Below are positions 1 to 7,177 of a stretch of DNA of 9,111 bases, in pieces; position 1 is the stretch's first letter; each line of letters opens with the position of its first letter. The stretch is taken from NCBI GenBank assembly GCA_944358275.1, contig CALVQZ010000117.1:1-9111 (forward strand), written 5' to 3'. The translations under genes were made by a program, and so were the position numbers. Source of the DNA: an uncultured Bacilli bacterium (lineage in GTDB: Bacteria > Bacillota_I > Bacilli_A > RF39 > UBA660). The notes beneath the pieces were generated by a model. The model was not told the origin of the DNA. It ran no database searches and saw only the letters and a list, made by a program, of their open reading frames with translations.

Positions 1-23
1 ATGTATATATAGTTGTAAAATTT

Positions 24-52
24 AACGCATTTGTAATAAATGCGTTTTTTTA
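24..52 (+). terminator. Rho-independent terminator of the upstream gene
   Basis: A perfect 9-bp inverted repeat (AACGCATTT at 24-32, AAATGCGTT at 38-46) with a 5-nt loop is followed at once by a run of T. This is a classic intrinsic terminator reading on the plus strand. No gene lies between it and the left edge, so it closes a gene that begins outside the window and separates it from the agr pair. Confidence 0.85.
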
Positions 53-170
53 TTGCTAAAAATGGAATATAAGTGGTTAATTTCGGCATGTTAAAATTTT
101 TAATAAAAATTATGATAGAATAAAAATGTAATTAATGTTTTAAAAATATATTTAATAGGAGGATGGTTTT

Positions 171-329
171 ATGAAAAGAAAAATAAGTATTTTTGAAAAA
201 AATATCTGGAGTTTTATTGCACCACTAGCATTGTTTATAACAACAATATCAGTTAATTCTACATGTATGTTTGAGTTTTATCAACCAAAGATGCCTAAGG
301 GCAGTGATAAATTAAAAAATTTTAAATGA
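171..329 (+). CDS. agrD: AgrD-type cyclic (thio)lactone autoinducer peptide precursor
   Basis: This 52-residue ORF starts at ATG 171, 7 nt after a strong AGGAGGA (157-163). It has the three parts of an AgrD precursor. Residues 1-28 are a basic then hydrophobic amphipathic helix that would hold it at the membrane. The core is NSTCMFEF (residues 29-36), with the ring cysteine at C32. The charged tail begins YQPKMPKG (37-44). By analogy with clostridial AgrD proteins, where the ring closes just before an HQP or YQP sequence, the mature signal is predicted to be a five-residue thiolactone CMFEF, with or without an N-terminal NST exocyclic tail. Its stop overlaps the agrB start (ATGA, 326-329), so translation is probably coupled. 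The identity is inferred from motif, size and neighbour; the exact mature ends are a prediction. A possible -10 (TATGAT, 111-116) lies upstream, but no good -35 was seen. Confidence 0.9.
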   Translation: MKRKISIFEKNIWSFIAPLALFITTISVNSTCMFEFYQPKMPKGSDKLKNFK

Positions 330-943
330 ATGAAATAAATTGTTTAACAATCAAAAAGTATGGTGATATAGTGCAAGAAAAGATAAAAAATATAATATGG
401 ATACGAATGAAAGAAGCAAAAGAATTGACAGATGAAGATAAAGAAATATATTTATTTGGTTTAATTCAGGGAGTTATATTTCTATTAAATACTTTCACTG
501 CATTGTGTATTGGTATGATATTAAATATGCTTATTGAAGTAATTATATATTTAGTTTGTTTTATTCCAATAAGAATTTTTGCTGGGGGATATCATGCAAA
601 AACACAATTTCGTTGTTATATAATGTCTACGGTGACAACATTTGTAGCCTTAAGATTAATTAAATTTTTGCAAATTTCAAATAGTATTTTTGAAATAGTA
701 GTTTTAATTATTTCTATTATTATTATTTGGAATTTATCACCAATTGAAGACGATAATAAACCTTTAACTAAAGAAGAATATAGTATTTATAAAATAAAAG
801 TTAGGAAACTTATTAGTATAATTTTGGGAGTTTTAATATTTTCTTTTATTATAAATAATCAATTGATTTTAAGTTCTATACAAGTAGCAATGTTTATTTT
901 GTCATTAGTAGTAATTATAGGTGCAATTAAACTTTATAATTAA
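326..943 (+). CDS. agrB: AgrB family membrane cysteine endopeptidase (autoinducer processing)
   Basis: This 205-residue membrane protein has the usual AgrB length. AgrB cuts the C-terminal tail off AgrD, forms an acyl-enzyme, and helps close the (thio)lactone ring at the cytoplasmic membrane. The catalytic signature is clear: RIFAGGYHAKTQFRC (residues 83-97) gives H90 and C97, spaced seven apart as in other AgrB proteins. Hydrophobic segments lie at about 42-62, 65-82, 100-118, 120-137 and 160-200, matching the polytopic AgrB fold. The start overlaps the agrD stop by 4 nt with no separate strong ribosome binding site, which suggests coupled translation. No AgrC kinase or AgrA response regulator is encoded here, so the receptor must be outside the window or elsewhere in the genome. 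Confidence 0.95.
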   Translation: MNEINCLTIKKYGDIVQEKIKNIIWIRMKEAKELTDEDKEIYLFGLIQGVIFLLNTFTALCIGMILNMLIEVIIYLVCFIPIRIFAGGYHAKTQFRCYIMSTVTTFVALRLIKFLQISNSIFEIVVLIISIIIIWNLSPIEDDNKPLTKEEYSIYKIKVRKLISIILGVLIFSFIINNQLILSSIQVAMFILSLVVIIGAIKLYN

Positions 944-983
944 ATTTTATTGGTATATATAGGAGAAGGTGTTGTGGTATATT

Positions 984-1448
984 ATGAAGAAGAGTTTGGC
1001 AATTATATATTTTTCTTTGTTTTTATTACTTACTTCTTGTAGTTTAGCAAAAAATAGTGAATATGAAAAAAATAATAATACAGAAATGTCGAAAAACGAA
1101 ATTCCAAGTTCTAATACTGATGAGATGCTAATTTATATCCAAAATCAAGTTCAAGAAGATATTGAGATTAATGGTGTTTTCGATGACAAAAGAGATGAAG
1201 CTATAAATTTTTTAAATAAAAATTATCCTAATTATTTTGACAATAATGAAACAATGGAGAAAACTTATTATTATGGTTGTTATCTTTCAAAAGGGTATAG
1301 TGATTATAATATAAAAGAATATATTTTATTAGGAGTTGATGTATGTAATGCTATTAAAGATGTGTATCGTGGATTAGACAAGGTTGAAAGTGATAGAACA
1401 CAATTAAATCTTGAATTTATAAAAGAAAATCTTGTTAGATTAGAATAA
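984..1448 (+). CDS. Small secreted lipoprotein of unknown function
   Basis: From ATG 984 the product is 154 residues. It has a basic start (MKKS), a hydrophobic stretch and a lipobox LTSC, making C19 the lipidated cysteine; it should be anchored on the outer face of the membrane. The mature part is polar and acidic with a low-complexity Asn/Ser/Glu linker at about residues 20-50. A probably helical domain follows, including YYYGCYLSKGY and a YRGLDKVE segment. I do not recognise the family. The reading frame is open from GTG 969 and TTG 972, but GTG 969 lies inside the AGGAGAAGG binding site (961-969). ATG 984 gives a canonical lipoprotein leader but with a long 12-14 nt spacing; TTG 972 has better spacing and cannot be excluded. 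It begins about 40 nt after agrB on the same strand, so it may be co-transcribed with the agr pair. Confidence 0.8.
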   Translation: MKKSLAIIYFSLFLLLTSCSLAKNSEYEKNNNTEMSKNEIPSSNTDEMLIYIQNQVQEDIEINGVFDDKRDEAINFLNKNYPNYFDNNETMEKTYYYGCYLSKGYSDYNIKEYILLGVDVCNAIKDVYRGLDKVESDRTQLNLEFIKENLVRLE

Positions 1449-1518
1449 ATTCAATTTTATTATTTACAATAAATATTATAATTAGATTCTATTTTTTGAT
1501 GTAGAGAGAAATTTCAAT

Positions 1519-2171
1519 ATGAATAAAAAATATTAATATTTTTAGATTAATTGTCTATATTTATTACTCAAACATTTGGACAAGAATATATTAAGTCAAC
1601 TGATATGATGAAGACTATATGTATAGATGAACTATATGATATGAACAATCTAAAAATTGAAAGATATATAATTGATGAGTTTTATAATTTAATGTTTAAA
1701 GAAAAAATACTAAAGCTATAAAATATATTGAAAATAAATATCCATATATTATTAATGGGTATACAACCTTATGTTGAAGATTTTATATATGTTGAGCGTG
1801 TATCATTTACAGATAAACAAACAGCTAGTTGTGATCTTATTTCAGGAATGGCTCTTGAATTTTATGCTCATAGTAATGGAAAAATTGATATATCAGGTTA
1901 TGTAGATGGAACTGCTTTTTGTAAGGCTGATGGCATTTCAGGTTTGGAGTTTGTTAATGATTACGAGCCTATAGTTAGAATTCCTAATAACAGAACTGCT
2001 ACTATTAATGTAAGCGGTTCTTTGAAAGGAGAAATTAGTGCTTCATTAGAAGCAGAGTTTTCTGCTAGTGGAGGATTTGAGATAGTTGAAGTAGGTGAAA
2101 GTGTAAATGGAACAATATATGTTTCTAAAGACATAACATTATCACATAAATATATAGAGTATAGTGTTTAA
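1519..2171 (+). pseudogene. Broken gene for a secreted protein (multiple frameshifts and stops)
   Basis: Three coding-like pieces in different frames join into one protein. From ATG 1519 a MNKK start, preceded by a purine-rich AGAGAGA, shifts near 1530 into ILIFLD-stop-LSIFITQTFGQ. This resembles a signal peptide with its cleavage region. The frame continues as a charged helical stretch (IKSTDMMKTICIDELYD...) to about 1695. There an A-run (GAAAAAATA) shifts it, giving KEKNTKAIKYIENKYPYI until a stop near 1778. The last frame, open to 2171, encodes about 130 residues that look like a beta-rich secreted domain with many Ser, Gly and Val (for example FTDKQTASCDLISG and NVSGSLKGEISASLEAEF). That last frame has only a TTG start at 1728, an ATG at 1755 and no binding site, so it is not convincing as an independent gene. 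The family is not recognised. Confidence 0.65.
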
Positions 2172-2612
2172 TATAAGTTTTTTATTAATAGATAAAGATT
2201 TTTAGTTCCAATAGTATAATTTTATTACAAAAGGTGAGTTTATATATTATATGTATAATAAAATGAATTGTCAAAAAACTAAAAACAACTATTTTCCGGA
2301 AATTTTTAATACTTCACAGTATCACTATCTAAAACTTTCTCATATTTTACAATATTAATTCTTATTTCTTTTCCTAAATTAATTTAGTTATTCTGATTTT
2401 CAATTAAAGGACAGAATCAAAGCATATACTGCTTTGCTTCTATTTTACACAAAATTATTTCTTTTTTTTATAAATTTTTCTAGAACCTTATCTTTAAATT
2501 AAAAATACTTTGACTTTATAATAGTTTATAAATTAATATCTTCCTTATTAGTAGGTGTTAAGTTTGATAAAAAAGAATCTTTGTGAATATAAAGTTACAA
2601 TAAAAAATAAAA
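2172..2612. other. Non-coding stretch, no gene seen
   Basis: About 440 nt between the broken secreted-protein gene and the transposase remnant. It is extremely AT-rich with stops in all frames on both strands. The C-terminal third of the decayed transposase would be expected here on the minus strand, but I could not make out its usual features. The only clear structure is the hairpin at 2413-2441. Confidence 0.5.
2413..2446 (+). terminator. Hairpin, possible weak terminator
   Basis: AGAATCAAAGCA (2413-2424) and TGCTTTGCTTCT (2430-2441) form a 12-bp stem with one mismatch and a 5-nt loop. TATTTT follows on the plus strand, and no T-run follows on the minus strand. It could end transcription coming from the agr/lipoprotein side. 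The T-tract is short and interrupted, so this is a modest call. Confidence 0.4.
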
Positions 2613-3177
2613 TTAGAAATTAAATCTGATGTTTAAATTAGTATATGTTATATAAATAGGCATATTATAAGCGGATAAATGGTCTGTAACAATAGTAATA
2701 AGTTCTGCATAGGTATTATTTAAAGCTCATTCATCTTATGGGAGATTAGATTTTTGAATAAGAGACTTAGAAACGGATTTAAAGAAAAAAGCAAAATGTC
2801 TAATCCAACGATAAATAGAAATATGAGAAACAGATATATTAAATGTTTTTCTAAAAATATTTTAATCTATCTAAGAAGAGTCGAGGTTTAAAAATAAAGA
2901 GCTAAGGCAGTAAGAATTATATTTTGAGAAAAATGAAATATTTTACAAAGAAGGAAACATAAATTTAAGAATTAACTTTTCTTAGCAACAGAATTAAAAT
3001 ATGTATTTTAATAGAATGACCAGATTTTTTAGAAAAACATTTGTAATAAATATAAGTATTGTGTTTATACCAAATAAAAGTGCTTTTACTATAAATATGA
3101 CATTTATGATAATTGTTATTATGTTTAAAATTTTTGGATAAAACAAATTTACGTTTATAATAATTACAAAGGTATTT
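2613..3177 (-). pseudogene. Decayed IS transposase (zinc-ribbon plus DDE type), internally deleted
   Basis: On the minus strand, fragments in drifting frames read in the order of a DDE transposase with an N-terminal zinc ribbon. First is NYYKRKFVLSKNFKH, then YHKCHIY...WYKHNTYIYYKCF (about 3170-3030), where some of the expected paired cysteines are lost. Next come a helical piece NIILTALALYF (near 2925-2895) and FNISVSHISIYRWIRHFAFFFK (about 2845-2775), the DNA-binding helix-turn-helix-like segment. Then SNLP-stop-DE-stop-A stands where intact relatives have a DEW motif. The sequence jumps directly to ELITIVTDHLSAYNMPI (about 2705-2655), matching the later ISDR-x-SYN region. The intervening catalytic stretch is therefore gone. 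Stops and frameshifts are numerous. The resemblance to IS6-like or related elements is from memory of motif patterns and the exact family is uncertain. No terminal inverted repeats could be assigned. Confidence 0.6.
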
Positions 3178-3471
3178 TAATTACCCTTAGAATCTTTTTA
3201 ATAACAATAAATGGAATTAGAAAAAACGAGGACAGGTTATAGAATTGTTTTAAAAAGCAATTTTTATTAATTATACATGATAACATCTCATTTCTTAGAG
3301 AAAATAACTTTTTTATATAATGTATTATACCTTTAATAAGGGGCTGTTATCTATATCATATTAAAATAACAGAAACTAAGAAAGAGAAGGGGGGTACTAT
3401 GTAATCGTTTTTTTGATAGTTTAAAAAAAGTAAGGATAAGTATTATGTAATTATGGAAATGAGGGATTTAA
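3178..3471. other. Non-coding stretch upstream of the amidase gene
   Basis: No gene is seen. It contains a TATAAT box (3316-3321) without a good -35, and a 7-bp inverted repeat CTGTTAT / ATAACAG (3344-3350 and 3366-3372). It also has a G-run ribosome-binding-like site (3389-3394) followed by ATG and an immediate TAA (3399-3404). The start of the amidase transcript probably lies here, but no promoter is convincing. Confidence 0.4.
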
Positions 3472-4689
3472 ATGAAAAAAATATGTGCATTGTTGCTAAC
3501 GTTAACTATGCTGACTACAATCATTCCAACTGCATTTGCACAAAACGATTCTACTGTAACTGCACAACAAGCTCAAAATACTGCGATTGTATTTGCAACA
3601 ACATCAATGTCTGATTTCACTACACAGAGCGAATATAGAGATGATTTAATTAATTCAAATGCAAGATCTTTGATGCAATATCTTGATGATAAGCGCGAAG
3701 TAAAAGAAATAAAAGAGAATTTGTTTGGCAGAAAATTAGATCTCGTTGCCTATGATGTTGAAAATATCTGTGTTACTGATAAAGATTTTGCATATGAAGT
3801 ATATTTTGATATCTCATTTAATTATAAAGATGGTACTGAATCTTCTGCATTGGTAGCGGCCTATAAGGTAATTGTTGATAAGAATACAAACACCATTCTA
3901 GCGGCTATTACAAATGATTTATCCGGTGGTACCTTAATTAACACAACTATTGGACAGACCGCAGAAGATCTTGATTTGGATTATCAACTATCGGTTCTTT
4001 CAAATAGAAACAATATATCTACTGAAGGTGAACCTTACGACTTGGAGGAAAAGGTGAGTAAACTTACTGCTTACTGGGAATCAGTCGAGCACGAAGTTGC
4101 AGAAGCTCAAGATCATCAGAATCAGGAACTTGTAGATACTCCAGAACAGTTGGATTTAAATCTTCCGACTTCTCCATACACTACATGGGTGAGTTTTACA
4201 GAATCTGATAGAGATGCCATGAGATCTTATCAAGATGATTGGTGGAATGGGTTTAATCCTAGTTTTGCAAATTTTACAGGAGAAGGCGGAGATTGTACAA
4301 ATTATGCTTCTCAGGTGCTTAATAGCAGTAGTGCTCCTCAATATTCTTCATCTGCATCTGGTATTCAGGGATATACATACTGGTATTACAGATCTGCCAA
4401 TGCAAGAAGTACATCTTGGACTGGAGTCAATGAATTAAGAAGTTATCTATTACGAAGTTCAACCACGAAAGGACCTAAAGGAAATCGAGTGACAACATTT
4501 GGTGAATTGCAATCTGGCGATATAGTTCAGCTTTATAATGGTTCTGATTTCTACCATACTATAGTAGTGCACACTCAAGGTGGAGACCCTTTGGTAACAG
4601 CACATACTAGTTCTTATAGTGGTCTCTATTCTACACGATATGGTGGTATTGATTATTCAAGAATCCATATAGATGGATATTATAGGTGA
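3472..4689 (+). CDS. Secreted protein with C-terminal cysteine amidase-like domain
   Basis: This 405-residue protein starts at ATG 3472, 6 nt after GAGGG (3461-3465). Residues 1-23 are a signal peptide (MKKICALLLT..., cleavage after AFA), so it is exported. Residues 24-235 form a polar region with a likely mixed alpha/beta fold (for example EVYFDISFNYKDG and AAYKVIVDKNTN), not recognised. Residues 236-405 match the putative amidase domain (Amidase_6 type). GGDCTNYASQVL supplies the nucleophile C275, TYWYYR is the usual aromatic segment, DFYHTIVVH gives H362 and VTAHTSS gives H378. Such domains are papain-like hydrolases found on Gram-positive surface and secreted proteins. A cell-wall peptide or amide substrate is an inference. 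Codon use is less AT-biased than in the flanking genes. The stop region abuts the next lipoprotein gene, suggesting an operon. Confidence 0.85.
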   Translation: MKKICALLLTLTMLTTIIPTAFAQNDSTVTAQQAQNTAIVFATTSMSDFTTQSEYRDDLINSNARSLMQYLDDKREVKEIKENLFGRKLDLVAYDVENICVTDKDFAYEVYFDISFNYKDGTESSALVAAYKVIVDKNTNTILAAITNDLSGGTLINTTIGQTAEDLDLDYQLSVLSNRNNISTEGEPYDLEEKVSKLTAYWESVEHEVAEAQDHQNQELVDTPEQLDLNLPTSPYTTWVSFTESDRDAMRSYQDDWWNGFNPSFANFTGEGGDCTNYASQVLNSSSAPQYSSSASGIQGYTYWYYRSANARSTSWTGVNELRSYLLRSSTTKGPKGNRVTTFGELQSGDIVQLYNGSDFYHTIVVHTQGGDPLVTAHTSSYSGLYSTRYGGIDYSRIHIDGYYR

Positions 4690-4699
4690 AAAAAGTGAT

Positions 4700-5344
4700 A
4701 TGAAAATTTTAAATAAATCTTTGTGGTACATTATTATATCAATAATAATATTGTTTTTATTGATGGGATGCTCTTCTACAAGCAATGATATTTCTAGCTC
4801 GCCTACACAGAATTCCGAAATTTTTGTTGAGGATATATCTTTAAGAGATTATCTTGATAAAGAAGTATATCAACGTATGATTTCGGAACCGTTAGGGGCT
4901 GATCCACCTAAAATCCCTTTTTTTAACGAAGAAGTTGTATGTATTCTCAACTATAATGGTTTGGCTATTTTTGATATTCAAACTGGTCAACTTCAGAACT
5001 GCATTGATATTCAGAAAATGGGATTTGGTGATACTCAGGGAAGTAATGCTATGTTAGTGCGTGGTAATGATGAATTCATTACGATTACAACAATGAATGA
5101 TACTGATACGGAAGGATATATTTATTCTATTAAATCAGATGAATTGGGTAGACTTAAAAATAAAGATGACATGGTTTATACAGAATTAAAGCATCTAGAT
5201 CAGGTGCCTTCTGATGTGCTTGACTTATCAAAGTTTGATAATCCAGCAGAGACGGTGGCCTTGGAATCCAAAGATGGTATTTTAATTTACTACATTTCAA
5301 CGAATGATTTGGCACATATTCAGTTTCAAATTTATGAACCCTAA
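4700..5344 (+). CDS. Lipoprotein of unknown function, operonic with the amidase
   Basis: From ATG 4700 the product is 214 residues, with a basic, strongly hydrophobic leader (MKILNKSLWYIIISIII...) ending in a lipobox LMGC. C24 is the lipid-modified residue. AGGTGA (4684-4689), which overlaps the amidase stop, sits 10 nt before this start. An in-frame ATG at 4673 inside the amidase gene would give a worse leader and has no binding site. After a Ser/Thr linker the mature protein has beta-strand-like segments (VVCILNYNGLAIFDIQTGQ, EFITITTMND, GILIYYIS). These recall one or two blades of a propeller-like fold, but I do not recognise the family. Sharing an operon with the secreted amidase suggests a surface partner or accessory role, possibly protective; that is inference only. 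Confidence 0.8.
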   Translation: MKILNKSLWYIIISIIILFLLMGCSSTSNDISSSPTQNSEIFVEDISLRDYLDKEVYQRMISEPLGADPPKIPFFNEEVVCILNYNGLAIFDIQTGQLQNCIDIQKMGFGDTQGSNAMLVRGNDEFITITTMNDTDTEGYIYSIKSDELGRLKNKDDMVYTELKHLDQVPSDVLDLSKFDNPAETVALESKDGILIYYISTNDLAHIQFQIYEP

Positions 5345-5710
5345 TAACAATGTATAAATAATTTATGAAAGAGGTAGCAAAATGAAAAATGCGTGAAGTA
5401 AATAGTATGCTGCCTATGATATATAGTATGTTTATTAATCAATATAAACAAATGAAATTTATGCATTAAATTGTATTATCATATGAGAAACTAATTTTTG
5501 TATAAAATTTATGGAAATGGGGAAGATGATATGTGAAGAGGTGGATAACAAACCCAAAATGCTTTACATTATAGATTTTTATACTACATGGGGATGTGAT
5601 AAAGTTCTATATTTTTTATAAGACATTTTTCTAAGTGTAGATTATTATGCCAGTTTTGTTGCGATTTAAGATTAAGTTAAAAAAATAATTATAGTAATGG
5701 AGGTTTTATT
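5345..5710. other. Non-coding gap with degenerate start signals
   Basis: About 366 nt without a convincing gene. GAGG (5371-5374) precedes an ATG that encodes only MKNA before a stop (5382-5396), which resembles the start of a lost signal-peptide gene. A 31-codon ORF (5526-5621) has its GGGG only 3 nt from the ATG and is not supported. A 7-bp inverted repeat TGTTTAT / ATAAACA lies near 5429-5450. No terminator with a clear T-tract was found after the lipoprotein gene. Confidence 0.4.
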
Positions 5711-6070
5711 GTGATAGGTAAAAAAATATTATTTCCTATAGTTTCATCAATTATAATTTTATCTGCATCAGTCCCAGTTTTAGCTGATGTATATAAAGAT
5801 GATGTAATAAATACTTATAGTACTGAAAATTCAGACAAGTCCAGTATTAGAACAACTACATATGAAGTTATAGGTAATAATGTTAGATTTAGAGAAACAC
5901 CATCTTTATCAGGAAACGTAATAGGTTACTTGAATAAAGGTGATTTAGTTAATGCCGGATCATATGAAGGTTGGGAAGTTGAAGCAGATGGGTATACTTG
6001 GGTACATTGTTTTAGTTATAAATATGAATTAAATGGTTGGGTGTCTAAGGATTACCTTATTGAATATTGA
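5711..6070 (+). CDS. Small secreted SH3b-domain protein
   Basis: This 119-residue protein is read from GTG 5711, 7 nt after GGAGG (5699-5703); that spacing decides the start. Residues 1-25 are a signal peptide (hydrophobic core, cleavage after VLA). After a short polar linker, residues 50-119 form a bacterial SH3 domain. NVRFRETPSLSGNVIGYLNKGD is the hallmark first half (residues 57-78), followed by a conserved-type Trp (TWVHC) and the closing GWVSKDYL. Bacterial SH3 domains commonly bind cell-wall peptidoglycan or act as targeting modules. Here the domain stands alone with no catalytic partner in the same chain. The next gene, a peptidase lipoprotein, starts 3 nt after its stop, so the two are probably expressed together. 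Confidence 0.85.
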   Translation: MIGKKILFPIVSSIIILSASVPVLADVYKDDVINTYSTENSDKSSIRTTTYEVIGNNVRFRETPSLSGNVIGYLNKGDLVNAGSYEGWEVEADGYTWVHCFSYKYELNGWVSKDYLIEY

Positions 6071-6073
6071 CAT

Positions 6074-7018
6074 ATGAAAAATTTAATTATTTTATTTTTT
6101 TCAGTTTTATTATTAACCTCCTGTAAGTCGTCAAATGTACCCTATGATGATAGTGGTACATTGAACAATGAAAAAACTGAAACTATCATCAAACCTGACG
6201 ATGTGGAGGTTGCATTTGAAAAAATAATAAGTACATCGAGAAAAAGGGGAAGCGACGGCGAGTACAGCACTGCCCAATACCTAGATGAACAGCTTACACT
6301 GATGGGTTATAAATCTGAAATAGTGCCTTTTGATGTGTATAGAAGCGATATTGATTATTATTTTAATGATTTTTTTAACATAAATCCTTTTAATGAAGAG
6401 CGTATTACCAAATCACACAATGTTATCGCAGAAAAGGACTTTGAAACGAACAAAAAAACAATAGTGTTTTCTGCACATTATGACACAACTAAAAATTCAA
6501 TAGGTGCAACTGATAACGGCTCCGGCACAGCCGTTCTCTTAGAAACGGCAAAGCTGATAGAGCCATATATTGAAAATCTTGATTATAATGTCAAAATAAT
6601 ATTTTTTAGTTCTGAGGAGTATTATCTGTCAGGTTCAAAATCATATTTATTAAGTTTAGATGAAAAAGAACTTAATAATATAATTGCTTGTTTTAATATA
6701 GATATGACATCAACTAAAGAGTGGAGAAGAATGTTTATAGACTGTGAAGAAAGTCTTTTTAGTACTGAGTTTTTAAGGCTTAATCCTAATTTTGAGACTA
6801 TGACTATGGGTGCAAGCGATGAAATATCATTTTTTAAAAAGGGTATAATGAGCTTTAGATTTACAACTGTCAATATTTTTGATGAAAATTTCGATAGCAA
6901 AGCTCTTGTTGATGAAACTGAGAATAAATATGTTGAAAAGGAACTTATAAAAGAAGATGCTAATATTATTTTTAATTTTATGAAAAATTTAGATATAGAT
7001 AATTTGTATAAAAAATAA
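6074..7018 (+). CDS. M28-family zinc peptidase-like lipoprotein with a substituted metal ligand
   Basis: This is a 314-residue lipoprotein. A hydrophobic leader ends in the lipobox LTSC with C17 lipidated, placing it outside the membrane. The body fits the M28 aminopeptidase-like fold. SAHYDT gives the first zinc ligand H135 and a supporting D137. GATDNGSG gives the bridging D147. FFSSEE gives the catalytic base E181 and ligand E182, and NIDM gives D210. The closing motif, normally SDH with the last His ligand, reads GASDEISFFKKGI, so E250 stands where His is expected. Glu may still bind metal, or the enzyme may be impaired. The start is 3 nt after the SH3b gene stop with no clear binding site nearby, which suggests translational coupling. 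The stretch around 6190-6310 looks less AT-rich than the 3' half. Natural substrate unknown. Confidence 0.85.
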   Translation: MKNLIILFFSVLLLTSCKSSNVPYDDSGTLNNEKTETIIKPDDVEVAFEKIISTSRKRGSDGEYSTAQYLDEQLTLMGYKSEIVPFDVYRSDIDYYFNDFFNINPFNEERITKSHNVIAEKDFETNKKTIVFSAHYDTTKNSIGATDNGSGTAVLLETAKLIEPYIENLDYNVKIIFFSSEEYYLSGSKSYLLSLDEKELNNIIACFNIDMTSTKEWRRMFIDCEESLFSTEFLRLNPNFETMTMGASDEISFFKKGIMSFRFTTVNIFDENFDSKALVDETENKYVEKELIKEDANIIFNFMKNLDIDNLYKK

Positions 7019-7104
7019 TAATTTAAATATTACAATTTTATTTTTAAATCAAATTTATTAAGATATTATTTAAATTGTTTGGAAATGATGAATATACTTG
7101 ATGT

Positions 7105-7133
7105 TTGATACTATAAAAATAGATGTATTATAA
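7105..7133 (+). promoter_or_regulatory. Candidate sigma-A-type promoter for the 7178 gene
   Basis: TTGATA (7105-7110) and TTATAA (7128-7133) are separated by 17 nt and lie 44 nt before the start codon. The -35 is good and the -10 poor. A TATTAT (7126-7131) is an alternative at 15 nt spacing. In DNA this AT-rich, such matches are expected by chance. Confidence 0.3.
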
Positions 7134-7177
7134 GAAGATAAAGTATTTACAAAATAAATTGTTAGGAGAAATTTAAT

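Noticed and set aside
70..100. Repeated GTTAA motifs upstream of agrD as an AgrA-type operator
   Set aside because: Spacing and sequence do not match the known paired AgrA sites, and GTTAA is common in DNA this AT-rich.
1728..2171. An independent 147-residue gene starting at TTG
   Set aside because: It has no ribosome binding site and an implausible N-terminus. Coding-like sequence continues upstream in other frames, so it is treated as the tail of the broken gene at 1519-2171.
3344..3372. GGGGCTGTTAT with a matching ATAACAG as an insertion sequence end
   Set aside because: The two arms face each other across 15 nt rather than flanking the transposase remnant. No partner copy was found on the far side near 2172-2612.
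4156..4341. 61-codon frame on the minus strand
   Set aside because: It lies wholly inside the amidase gene opposite the catalytic-cysteine region. It has no binding site and an improbable composition, so it is a shadow of the real gene.
4235..4438. 67-codon frame on the plus strand
   Set aside because: It is inside the amidase domain in another frame, and the amidase frame explains the sequence fully.
4673..4699. Upstream ATG start for the second lipoprotein
   Set aside because: It lies inside the amidase coding sequence, lacks a binding site and adds acidic residues before the signal peptide. ATG 4700 gives a canonical lipoprotein leader.
5526..5621. 31-codon ORF containing DFYTTWGCDK, faintly like a thioredoxin active site
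   Set aside because: The binding-like GGGG is only 3 nt from the ATG. The CxxC motif is absent and the frame is too short for any thioredoxin fold, so it is probably chance.
6622..6900. 92-codon minus-strand frame
   Set aside because: It lies antisense within the M28 peptidase gene with no start signals; the AT-rich sense codons leave the antisense frame open.
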